Source: JAYPCI01 sp038124645
Lineage (GTDB): Bacteria; Pseudomonadota; Alphaproteobacteria; Pelagibacterales; Pelagibacteraceae
Assembly: GCA_038124645.1 (NCBI GenBank)
Contig: JAYPCI010000027.1
Location: forward strand, 1 to 5,790
Length of the DNA stretch: 5,790 bases
Reading direction: 5' to 3'
In this document: positions 1 to 5,575 of the stretch, one piece after another
Numbering within the stretch: position 1 is the first letter of the stretch
Layout: each line of letters opens with the position of its first letter
The notes under the pieces: generated by a model
Seen by the model: only the letters and a program-made list of their open reading frames with translations
The model's database searches: none
What the model was told of the DNA's origin: nothing
Made by a program: the position numbers and the translations under genes

Positions 1-1356
1 GGAACTTACTTTCCTAAAATTTCTCAACATGGTCTTCCTTCATTTAAAGATGTGTTGGAAAGTGTTCATAAAGTTTACAATGAGCAAAGGGAAAAAATTT
101 TACAACAGTCAGGTTTGATTACCAAAAACTTATCGTTGGGTAAAAACCCTGTTGTAAAACAAGATCTGCTGCCTTTTATTGATTCAATAATAATTAATCT
201 TGATGAAAAAAAAGGTGGCTATAAAGGTGCTCCTAAATTTCCTTTATTTAATATTTACCAGACTCTACTGTATTTTTATAACAAGTCTCAAAATGAAAAA
301 TATTTAGAACCCGTTTCAATAATTTTAAAACAATTATGTACCAAGGGTATTTATGATCAAGTTGAGGGTGGACTTTGTCGATATGCTACTGATGAAAATT
401 GGACTATTCCACATTTTGAAAAAATGCTTTATGACAACGCTCAATTTGTCAGCTTATTATGTGATTATTTTACTGTTACAAAAGATAAATATTTTTTAAA
501 TAAAATTTCACAAACAATTAATTTCATAGAAGAACAATTTAAAAATAAAGAAGATGGGCTACTGGGTTCGGCGTATGATGCTGATTCAGACGGAGAGGAA
601 GGCAAATATTATACTTTTAACTATGAGGAGATAAAAAATATAAAATCTATAAATGAATATTTTGATATTAAACCTGAGGGTAATTGGGAGGGAAAAATTA
701 TTCTTGAAGAAATCCGTTCACCAAATCAAATAATTTTAGATCAATTAGTTGAGATAAGATCGAAAAAAAATAAACCATTTTTTGATAAAAAAACTCAATT
801 AGATTTAAACTCTTTATGGGTTAGTTCTTTAGTTAAAGCCAGTAAAATATTTGAGAATAAAAGTTATCTTAATTCCGCTATAGGTTATATGGATAAAATA
901 GAAAAAAAATTTAGTTTGAATAATATTTTTCATTGTAATTTTAAGAACATTGCTTTTATAGAAGATTATGCAATGTTGATAGCATCTTTACTAGATTTAT
1001 ATGAAGCGACTTTAAATATTAAATATAAAATTTCAGCAACCCAACTTAAAGATCAAGCTATTCAATTATTTTATTTAAAGGATCAAAATGTATTTCAAAA
1101 AAACAAAAAAGATTCTAATGATATTTTTTTTAAACCAATCGATATAAGCGATCACACAATACCTAATGGAAATTCAATTATGTTGATGAATTTAGTGAGA
1201 TTAAATGACCAAAAGTATACCCCTAGTCTAGCTAATAGTTTGAACGGATATTTAAATATCTACAGATCTTTTATGGTCTCTTCAATTCGTGCAATAGACT
1301 TTTATAATGAGAACAGTATTAAAATGAAATGTGGTCCAGATGGTTGTAAAATATAA
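1..1356 (+). CDS. DUF255 / YyaL-type thioredoxin-domain protein (5' partial)
   Basis: The reading frame is open from the first base of the window, so the gene starts upstream; 451 codons plus a TAA stop are present. A GTG at 52 is an internal codon and not the likely start, because the residues before it (GTYFPKISQHGLPSFKD) match the family's usual TYFP...G.PSF.D segment that closes the thioredoxin-like domain. Family signatures follow in order: GGLCRYATDENW then PHFEKMLYDNAQ (about 367-450), SAYDADSDGEEGKYY (about 568-612), GNWEGKIIL (about 679-705), EDYAMLIASLLDLYEAT (about 961-1011) and IPNGNSIMLMNLVRL (about 1159-1203). The family (YyaL, human SPATA20) combines a thioredoxin-like domain with a glucoamylase-like alpha/alpha toroid; its biochemical role is not settled. 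From memory, the part after TYFP is roughly 100 residues shorter than in typical members. It ends in a Cys pair, CGPDGC, near where many homologues carry a C-terminal Cys pair. Family assignment is firm; function is unknown. Confidence 0.9.
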   Translation, partial: GTYFPKISQHGLPSFKDVLESVHKVYNEQREKILQQSGLITKNLSLGKNPVVKQDLLPFIDSIIINLDEKKGGYKGAPKFPLFNIYQTLLYFYNKSQNEKYLEPVSIILKQLCTKGIYDQVEGGLCRYATDENWTIPHFEKMLYDNAQFVSLLCDYFTVTKDKYFLNKISQTINFIEEQFKNKEDGLLGSAYDADSDGEEGKYYTFNYEEIKNIKSINEYFDIKPEGNWEGKIILEEIRSPNQIILDQLVEIRSKKNKPFFDKKTQLDLNSLWVSSLVKASKIFENKSYLNSAIGYMDKIEKKFSLNNIFHCNFKNIAFIEDYAMLIASLLDLYEATLNIKYKISATQLKDQAIQLFYLKDQNVFQKNKKDSNDIFFKPIDISDHTIPNGNSIMLMNLVRLNDQKYTPSLANSLNGYLNIYRSFMVSSIRAIDFYNENSIKMKCGPDGCKI

Positions 1357-1519
1357 AAAGAAAAATAATAAGATTATCAACTCCAATGCAATCTGGGTTT
1401 TTTGGTTGTTCTTGGTAATTCTGTGGAACTTTGGTTTTCCAAGAGCAACTCCAATCGAAGATGTTATCGTTGCGGTTGTTTTATCTTTAATCTCAATTCT
1501 TCTAAAAAAAAAATCTTAA
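1340..1519 (+). CDS. Small two-segment membrane protein, unknown function
   Basis: A 59-residue frame starts at ATG 1340 inside the last codons of the DUF255 gene (17-base overlap) and ends at TAA 1517-1519. A GTG in the same frame at 1331 is an alternative start; neither has a clear ribosome binding site, so translation may be coupled to the upstream gene. The protein has a basic N-terminus (KYKKKNNK, residues 4-11) and a hydrophobic segment rich in Trp and Phe (about 17-31). A polar turn with FGFPRATPIED (31-41) follows, then a second hydrophobic segment (about 42-55) and a KKKS tail. This is the layout of a small two-helix inner-membrane protein. The organised hydrophobic/polar pattern and the position in a gap that would otherwise be empty favour a real gene. 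I do not recognise the family and assign no function. Confidence 0.6.
   Translation: MVVKYKKKNNKIINSNAIWVFWLFLVILWNFGFPRATPIEDVIVAVVLSLISILLKKKS
1504..1513 (-). terminator. Possible U-tract terminator of tRNA-Thr
   Basis: Read on the minus strand, ten consecutive T residues begin nine bases after the encoded CCA of the tRNA. The only symmetry between them is the short palindrome CTTAAG (1515-1520), which cannot form a proper hairpin loop. This is therefore a U-tract without a classical stem; the folded tRNA itself may be the only structure before it. On the plus strand the same A10 run encodes the Lys-Lys-Lys tail of the small membrane protein. The terminator role is inferred from position and T-run length alone. 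Confidence 0.35.
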
Positions 1520-1522
1520 GTC

Positions 1523-1598
1523 TGGTGCCCACAGGCTGAATCGAACAGCCGACCTTTTCCTTACCATGGAAATGCTCTACCTACTGAGCTATGTGGGC
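1523..1598 (-). tRNA. tRNA-Thr (anticodon GGU), CCA encoded
   Basis: The reverse complement folds as a complete 76-base cloverleaf. The acceptor stem GCCCACA pairs with TGTGGGC over 7 bp. The D arm is GCTC/GAGC around the loop AGTAGGTA. The anticodon stem TTTCC/GGAAA encloses the loop ATGGTAA, placing GGT at positions 34-36, which reads Thr codons ACC and ACU. The variable loop is AGGTC, and the T arm is GGCTG/CAGCC with the loop TTCGATT. The discriminator is A, followed by a genome-encoded CCA (plus-strand TGG at 1523-1525). All stems are fully paired, so there is no sign of decay. It is transcribed convergently to the DUF255 and small membrane protein genes and divergently from the dcd-murA cluster. 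Confidence 0.97.
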
Positions 1599-1615
1599 AA
1601 GTAACCTTATTTAAA

Positions 1616-1643
1616 TTGCATTTTATTAAGAGACTTGCATAAT
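1616..1643 (+). promoter_or_regulatory. Candidate promoter for the rightward dcd-murA-hisD-infA cluster
   Basis: TTGCAT (1616-1621) and CATAAT (1638-1643; 5 of 6 match to TATAAT) are 16 bases apart and would start transcription near 1650, about 38 bases before the ATG at 1688. The -35 element matches only 3 of 6. A second option with -35 TTGCAT at 1635-1640 and an A-rich -10 near 1658 is also possible. The 89-base gap is the only non-coding space upstream of the whole cluster, so a promoter is expected here; which hexamers are used is uncertain. Confidence 0.35.
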
Positions 1644-1648
1644 TTCAA
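1620..1648 (-). promoter_or_regulatory. Sigma-70-like promoter for tRNA-Thr
   Basis: On the minus strand, TTGAAA (plus coordinates 1643-1648; 5 of 6 match to TTGACA) is separated by exactly 17 bases from TAAAAT (1620-1625; 5 of 6 match to TATAAT). A start about seven bases further on, near 1613, would give a leader of some 15 bases before the mature tRNA 5' end at 1598. Good hexamers, optimal spacing and the short distance to a stable RNA gene make this the best promoter in the window. It is predicted by eye only. Confidence 0.6.
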
Positions 1649-1677
1649 TCTAGGAAGTAAAAATACTGTAAAAATGC

Positions 1678-1682
1678 AGGAG
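1678..1682 (+). promoter_or_regulatory. Shine-Dalgarno AGGAG for the 66-aa gene
   Basis: AGGAG lies five bases before the ATG at 1688. It is the strongest ribosome binding site in the window and fixes the start there instead of at the in-frame ATG at 1733. Confidence 0.75.
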
Positions 1683-1687
1683 TCAAT

Positions 1688-1888
1688 ATGGGCATACACT
1701 ACGATTATAAATCTACCCGTGGCGAAAAGGCGATGAAAAAAGAAGCCAAAAGGAAAGCTCGTATAGAACAAAGACGTGCAAAAAAAGCAGAGAAAAACCA
1801 AGAAAGTGAATCAAATCAGAATGTTAAAATGCACGATATTGACAAACCTATCACTTTGGAAGACTTAACAAATCCAGATAAAAATTAA
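1688..1888 (+). CDS. Small basic/acidic hypothetical protein, 66 aa
   Basis: The frame starts at ATG 1688 behind a strong AGGAG site and ends four bases before the next small gene. The protein is strongly polarised. Residues 1-12 (MGIHYDYKSTRG) carry aromatic residues. Residues 13-37 are a Lys/Arg/Ala/Glu-rich stretch likely to form a long charged helix (KRKARIEQRRAKKAEK). The C-terminus is acidic and ends PITLEDLTNPDKN. There is no signal peptide or membrane segment, so it is probably cytoplasmic. The basic helix would suit nucleic acid or ribosome binding, but that is inference from composition. It is the first gene of the rightward cluster, and its strong binding site suggests it is well translated. 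I do not recognise a named family. An overlapping frame on the opposite strand (1607-1801) is a shadow. Confidence 0.75.
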   Translation: MGIHYDYKSTRGEKAMKKEAKRKARIEQRRAKKAEKNQESESNQNVKMHDIDKPITLEDLTNPDKN

Positions 1889-1892
1889 AGTC

Positions 1893-2030
1893 ATGGATTC
1901 TGTCCAGAAAAAAAATGATCGTCATAATAGGCGTCGAGATGCTCTAAGGAATAACTTGCTAAAGAGAAAAGAATTCCAAAAAAAGTTAGAAAAGAAGAAA
2001 TTAAAAAACAATGCCAGTTCTATCAGATAA
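1893..2030 (+). CDS. Very small basic protein, 45 aa
   Basis: ATG 1893 opens a 45-codon frame to TAA 2028-2030, four bases after the preceding stop and overlapping the first 20 bases of dcd. The product is extremely basic (roughly 40% Lys plus Arg), with RHNRRRDALRNNLLKRKEF at residues 10-28 followed by a KKLEKKK run. No Cys, signal peptide or membrane segment is present. Short proteins with an R-R-x-A-L-R-x-N-L-x-x-R-K core are, as I recall, found near cell-wall and dcd genes in other Alphaproteobacteria, but I cannot check this here. The frame fills the whole space between its neighbours, and translation through it would deliver ribosomes to the dcd start, which has no clear binding site of its own. 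Function is unknown; RNA or ribosome binding is only a guess from charge. Confidence 0.62.
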   Translation: MDSVQKKNDRHNRRRDALRNNLLKRKEFQKKLEKKKLKNNASSIR

Positions 2031-2565
2031 AACAATAAAAAGACTTGCTCTAGAAAAAGATATGATCAAGCCTTTTGTTCCCAAACAAGTCCGTAAAGGA
2101 AAAATTTCCTACGGTCTTTCCTCCTACGGTTATGATGCTAGGGTATCTAATGAATTTAAAATCTTTACCAATGTTAATTCAGGCATTGTTGATCCTAAAA
2201 AATTTAAAAATGATAGCTTTGTAACCAAAACAGGAAAAGAATGTATCATTCCTCCAAATTCTTTTGCACTCGCTAGAACGATGGAATACTTTAAAATTCC
2301 AGAACATGTTTTAGTTATTTGTTTGGGCAAATCGACTTATGCGCGTTGCGGTATAATTGTTAATGTGACACCTTTAGAGCCAGGATGGGAAGGTCATGTG
2401 ACATTAGAATTTTCAAACACAACACCATTACCTGCAAAAATTTATGCTAATGAAGGCGTAGCACAGTTTATATTTATTTCTGGAGATAAAATACCTGAAG
2501 TCTCTTATGCCAAAAGAAAAGGCAAATACATGAAACAAAAAGGTGTTACTTTACCAAAAGTATAA
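2011..2565 (+). CDS. dcd: dCTP deaminase
   Basis: Deaminates dCTP to dUTP in the cytoplasm, supplying dUMP for thymidylate synthesis. The 184-residue protein has the full trimeric dUTPase-like family pattern: SYGLSSYGYDARVSNEF (33-49), PPNSFALART (81-90), GKSTYARCGI (106-115), TPLEPGWEGHVTLEFSN (120-136) and a C-terminal GKYMKQKGVTLP (171-182). Glu133 in TLEFSN corresponds to the catalytic Glu138 of the E. coli enzyme; Ser108 and Arg112 correspond to its Ser111 and Arg115. The wording of these motifs is of the Rickettsia/alphaproteobacterial type rather than the E. coli type. The strict dCTP-deaminase role is favoured over a bifunctional dCTP deaminase/dUTPase but is not proven by motif reading. 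ATG 2011 is the first possible start, as an in-frame stop lies at 2002-2004. No clear ribosome binding site is seen, and the start lies inside the preceding 45-aa gene. Confidence 0.96.
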   Translation: MPVLSDKTIKRLALEKDMIKPFVPKQVRKGKISYGLSSYGYDARVSNEFKIFTNVNSGIVDPKKFKNDSFVTKTGKECIIPPNSFALARTMEYFKIPEHVLVICLGKSTYARCGIIVNVTPLEPGWEGHVTLEFSNTTPLPAKIYANEGVAQFIFISGDKIPEVSYAKRKGKYMKQKGVTLPKV

Positions 2566-2568
2566 TTC

Positions 2569-3834
2569 ATGCAGAGACTTATCATTACTGGAAAAAAAAA
2601 TCTGAATGGAAAAATAATAATTTCAGGATCAAAAAATGCTAGCTTACCTATTTTGGCAGCCACAATACTCAGTGACAAAAAAATTGTTTTACGAAATGTA
2701 CCATTAGTTAAAGATGTTTTTACAATGGTTGAACTATTAAATTTTATTGGTTCAAAAATAACAATAAATAAAATAAAAAAACAAATTATTATTTTTCCAA
2801 AGAAAAAATTAAAAAGTTTTACTGCTCCCTATAGACTATTAAAAACAATGCGAGCTGGAATATTAGTTTTAGGACCAATCTTATCTAGGTTTAAAAAAGC
2901 CAAAGTATCTCTACCAGGAGGATGTGCTATTGGTGCCAGACCTGTTGATTTACATATTTCTGTTCTTAGACAATTAGGAGCAAATATAAAAATTAAAAAT
3001 GGTTATATTGTTGCCTCCGCATCGAAAGGGCTAAAAGGTGGGCAGATAAATATCCCTAAAGTATCTGTAGGTGCAACTGAAAGCGCTATTTTGTCATCAG
3101 TTTTTACATCCAAGGATACAATAATAAAAAATTGTGCGATTGAACCTGAAATCATCAATCTAATCAACTTTTTAAAATCTTTAGGTGTTCGTATAGATGT
3201 TAAAAAAAGAGCTATTAAAGTTTACAAAACTAAAGAGTCTTTAAAGGAAACTAATTTTGAAATTATGTTTGATAGAATCGAAGCAGGGACTTATATGATT
3301 GCTGGCGCTTTAACTGCAAAAAAACTAATAGTAGATAAAATTAATCCTAAAATTATTCAAAAAGAGATTAATATTTTAAAAAAAATGGGTGTAAAAATTA
3401 AAACTGAAAAATCAAAAATTATAATTTTTGCCTCCAACAATATTAAAAAGATTAATATAAAAACAAGCCCGTACCCAGGTTTTCCAACTGATCTGCAAGC
3501 TCAAATAATGGTTTTAATGCTAAAAGCAAAAGGTCAATCATCTATTCAAGAAAATATATTTGAAAATCGTTTTATGCACGTGCAAGAACTTAATCGAATG
3601 GGCGCCTCAATAAAGATTAAAAAAAACAAAGCTTATATCAATGGAGGATTTGAGCTTAGTGGCGCAGAAGTTATGGCTACTGATTTAAGAGCATCAGTTA
3701 GTTTAGTATTAGCCGGATTAATTGCTAAAAATCAAACTACAATAAATAGAGTTTATCACTTAGATCGTGGTTATGAGAATTTAGAAAAAAAACTTAATAA
3801 CTGTCATGCTAAAATTGTAAGAAAAAATGCCTAA
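2569..3834 (+). CDS. murA: UDP-N-acetylglucosamine 1-carboxyvinyltransferase
   Basis: Transfers enolpyruvate from PEP to UDP-GlcNAc, the first committed step of peptidoglycan precursor synthesis, in the cytoplasm. At 421 residues it is close to the 419 of E. coli MurA. Key residues are all present: Lys22-Asn23 in ISGSKNASLPIL; Arg95 in TMRAG; the loop PGGCAIGARPVDLHI with Cys119 (the fosfomycin-target cysteine) and Arg124; Asp308 in PYPGFPTDLQAQ (E. coli Asp305); FENRFMHVQELNRMGA (331-346); TDLRAS (371-376); and YHLDRGYE with Arg400 (E. coli Arg397). Cys at 119, rather than Asp, predicts fosfomycin sensitivity at the target level. The gene starts three bases after dcd and its last eight bases overlap the DUF2948 gene. 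A functional cell wall pathway is implied. Confidence 0.97.
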   Translation: MQRLIITGKKNLNGKIIISGSKNASLPILAATILSDKKIVLRNVPLVKDVFTMVELLNFIGSKITINKIKKQIIIFPKKKLKSFTAPYRLLKTMRAGILVLGPILSRFKKAKVSLPGGCAIGARPVDLHISVLRQLGANIKIKNGYIVASASKGLKGGQINIPKVSVGATESAILSSVFTSKDTIIKNCAIEPEIINLINFLKSLGVRIDVKKRAIKVYKTKESLKETNFEIMFDRIEAGTYMIAGALTAKKLIVDKINPKIIQKEINILKKMGVKIKTEKSKIIIFASNNIKKINIKTSPYPGFPTDLQAQIMVLMLKAKGQSSIQENIFENRFMHVQELNRMGASIKIKKNKAYINGGFELSGAEVMATDLRASVSLVLAGLIAKNQTTINRVYHLDRGYENLEKKLNNCHAKIVRKNA

Positions 3835-4273
3835 TCAAACGAATTTAAAATTATTAGCCAATAATACTAATGATTTAAAAGTTATATCTGCTCATTTGCA
3901 AGACTCTATTTTAACAACTAAAAACATTGCTAATTTAAAAAAAAATCGATTATTTCTTTTAGAGTTTAATCGCTTTATGTGGGAAGATATCGAGAAGGGT
4001 ATTCTCAGGAAAAATAAAAGGATAAGATCTATATTAAAAATTGATAATGTTATATCTGTCCAATCAAAAAATATAAACCAAGAAAATAAAGATAGGTTTT
4101 TAGAATTCCTAACAATTGAGGTTGATGAAAATGCCAGCAATAATTATAATCTAAATTTAATTTTTGCTGGAGATGCATTAATAAAAATTATAGTTGAAGT
4201 TATTGAAGTTTACCTTGATGATCAGGGTGAACCGTGGGAAAGCAAGACAGAACCTAAACATAAGATTGTATGA
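3827..4273 (+). CDS. DUF2948 family protein
   Basis: A 148-residue protein of the alphaproteobacterial DUF2948 family. It is recognised by the N-terminal pattern LKLLANNTNDLKVISAHLQD (7-26), the segment FLLEFNRFMWE (43-53), and the C-terminal FAGDALIKIIVEVIEVYLDD (113-132) followed by GEPW (134-137). There is no signal peptide or membrane segment, and no catalytic motif is evident. The family has no established function as far as I know, but it is repeatedly found between murA and hisD in Alphaproteobacteria, exactly as here. It overlaps murA by eight bases (ATGCCTAA) and shares ATGA with hisD, so translation is probably coupled on both sides. The loop between about residues 55 and 67 is very Lys/Arg-rich, consistent with the genome's AT bias. 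Confidence 0.88.
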   Translation: MPNQTNLKLLANNTNDLKVISAHLQDSILTTKNIANLKKNRLFLLEFNRFMWEDIEKGILRKNKRIRSILKIDNVISVQSKNINQENKDRFLEFLTIEVDENASNNYNLNLIFAGDALIKIIVEVIEVYLDDQGEPWESKTEPKHKIV

Positions 4274-5571
4274 GTATGAAAATAATAAATTTTGGTAAGA
4301 AGAATTCTTTAAGATTATTAAACCAATCTTTAAATTCAAGAAGAGTTACAAAGAGGAAGACCAAGTTGATTGTAGAAAAAATTCTTTTGCAAATTAAAAG
4401 TGGTGGAGATCAATCGTTAATAAAGATTGAGCAAAGATTTACAAAAAAAAAAATAAGGAATAAAGACCTATTTTTTTCAAAAAATGAAATAAGAAAATAT
4501 ATTAAATTATTAGACACTAGAACCAGAAGAGATATTGACTTAGCTTTTGAAAGGGTTTTTAAATTTCATAAAAAACAAAAAATTTATAATTTTTTATTTA
4601 AAGATCAACTAGATAATAAGTTAGGCTACAGATCCATGCCTATTCAAAACCTGGGCATTTATGTTCCTGGGGGGAAAGCTAGTTATCCTAGTTCAGTCAT
4701 AATGAATTGCGTACCTGCCTTAGTTGCTAAAGTTGAGAATATATATATGTGTTTTCCATGTCTGGGAAAAGAGGTGAACCCCGCTGTAATATATGCTGCA
4801 ACAAAATGTAAAGTAAAAAAAATTTTTAAAATAGGCGGTGCACAAGCCATTGGAGCCATGGCTTATGGCACAAAGATTGTGCCTAAGGTTGATAAGATAG
4901 TTGGACCAGGAAATGAATTTGTAACTTATGCTAAAAAAGAGGTGTTCGGTGAAGTGGGTATAGATAATATTGCTGGACCATCAGAAGTTACAATTGTAGC
5001 AGATACTTCTGTGAATCCTAGTTGGATAGCCTCAGATTTAATTGCTCAAGCCGAGCATGATGAAAATTCACAATGTATATTGATTTCACCAAATGAAAAT
5101 TTTATTAAACAGGTTAATAGAGAAATTAAACTACAATTATTTACATTACCCAAAAGAAATATTGCTCAGAAAAGTTTACATGAGAATGGATTAGCTATTT
5201 ATTCCAAAAGTTTAAACCAAATAGCAGATATTATTAATTTAATTGCGCCAGAGCATTTAGAATTAGTGAGTAAAAATAATAATAAATTAGTTTCATTAGT
5301 TAAAAATGCTGGGTCAATTTTTTTAGATAAATATTCTCCCGAGGCTATGGGTGATTATTTAGCTGGACCTAACCATGTCCTGCCAACCTCAGGGTCTGCC
5401 AAGTATTCATCTGGTTTATCTGTACTAGATTTTATTAAAAGACAATCTATTATTAAAATAAGCAAAAGAGGTATTGAAAGATTAGGATCTTCAGTTATAA
5501 ACTTAGCAAATTTTGAAAATTTGCAAGGACATGCAAATTCGATAAAAAAAAGATTAGAAAAAAGGAAATAA
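4270..5571 (+). CDS. hisD: Histidinol dehydrogenase
   Basis: Catalyses the last two steps of histidine synthesis: NAD-dependent oxidation of L-histidinol to L-histidinal and then to L-histidine. The 433-residue protein matches the usual length. Motifs in order are LGIYVPGGKASYPSSV (128-143), KIGGAQAIGAMAYGT (187-201), VDKIVGPGNEFV (207-218), IDNIAGPSEV (231-240), AQAEHDENSQ (259-268), APEHLELV (326-333), GDYLAGPNHVLPTSG (361-375) and LQGHANSI (418-425). The zinc ligands of the E. coli enzyme (Gln259, His262, Asp360, His419) correspond to Gln260, His263, Asp362 and His421; the catalytic Glu326-His327 pair corresponds to Glu328-His329. The start overlaps the upstream stop as ATGA; a second ATG at 4276 is an alternative. 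Codons 58-62 contain an 11-A run, in a weakly conserved N-terminal region. No other his gene is in the window, so hisD sits apart from any his operon here. Confidence 0.97.
   Translation: MSMKIINFGKKNSLRLLNQSLNSRRVTKRKTKLIVEKILLQIKSGGDQSLIKIEQRFTKKKIRNKDLFFSKNEIRKYIKLLDTRTRRDIDLAFERVFKFHKKQKIYNFLFKDQLDNKLGYRSMPIQNLGIYVPGGKASYPSSVIMNCVPALVAKVENIYMCFPCLGKEVNPAVIYAATKCKVKKIFKIGGAQAIGAMAYGTKIVPKVDKIVGPGNEFVTYAKKEVFGEVGIDNIAGPSEVTIVADTSVNPSWIASDLIAQAEHDENSQCILISPNENFIKQVNREIKLQLFTLPKRNIAQKSLHENGLAIYSKSLNQIADIINLIAPEHLELVSKNNNKLVSLVKNAGSIFLDKYSPEAMGDYLAGPNHVLPTSGSAKYSSGLSVLDFIKRQSIIKISKRGIERLGSSVINLANFENLQGHANSIKKRLEKRK
5562..5566 (+). promoter_or_regulatory. Shine-Dalgarno AAGGA for infA
   Basis: AAGGA inside the last codons of hisD lies nine bases before the TTG at 5576. 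Together with an in-frame TAG at 5555-5557 and no ATG after it, this places the infA start at TTG. Confidence 0.6.
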
Positions 5572-5575
5572 TAGA

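Noticed and set aside
52..54. GTG at 52 as the start of the DUF255 protein
   Set aside because: The frame is open to base 1 and the upstream residues match the family, so the gene is truncated by the window edge and GTG is an internal Val.
1515..1520. CTTAAG palindrome as a terminator hairpin
   Set aside because: Six self-complementary bases leave no room for a loop, so no stable hairpin forms.
1607..1801. 64-aa frame on the minus strand
   Set aside because: It lies opposite the well-supported 66-aa gene and crosses the divergent promoter region; its Phe-rich composition is what reading A-rich coding DNA backwards produces.
2130..2330. 66-aa minus-strand frame inside dcd
   Set aside because: It is fully contained in the conserved dcd gene and has no ribosome binding site or recognisable domain.
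3892..4140. 82-aa minus-strand frame inside the DUF2948 gene
   Set aside because: It is a shadow of a recognised gene; its Phe/Leu/Ser-rich sequence mirrors Lys/Asn-rich codons.
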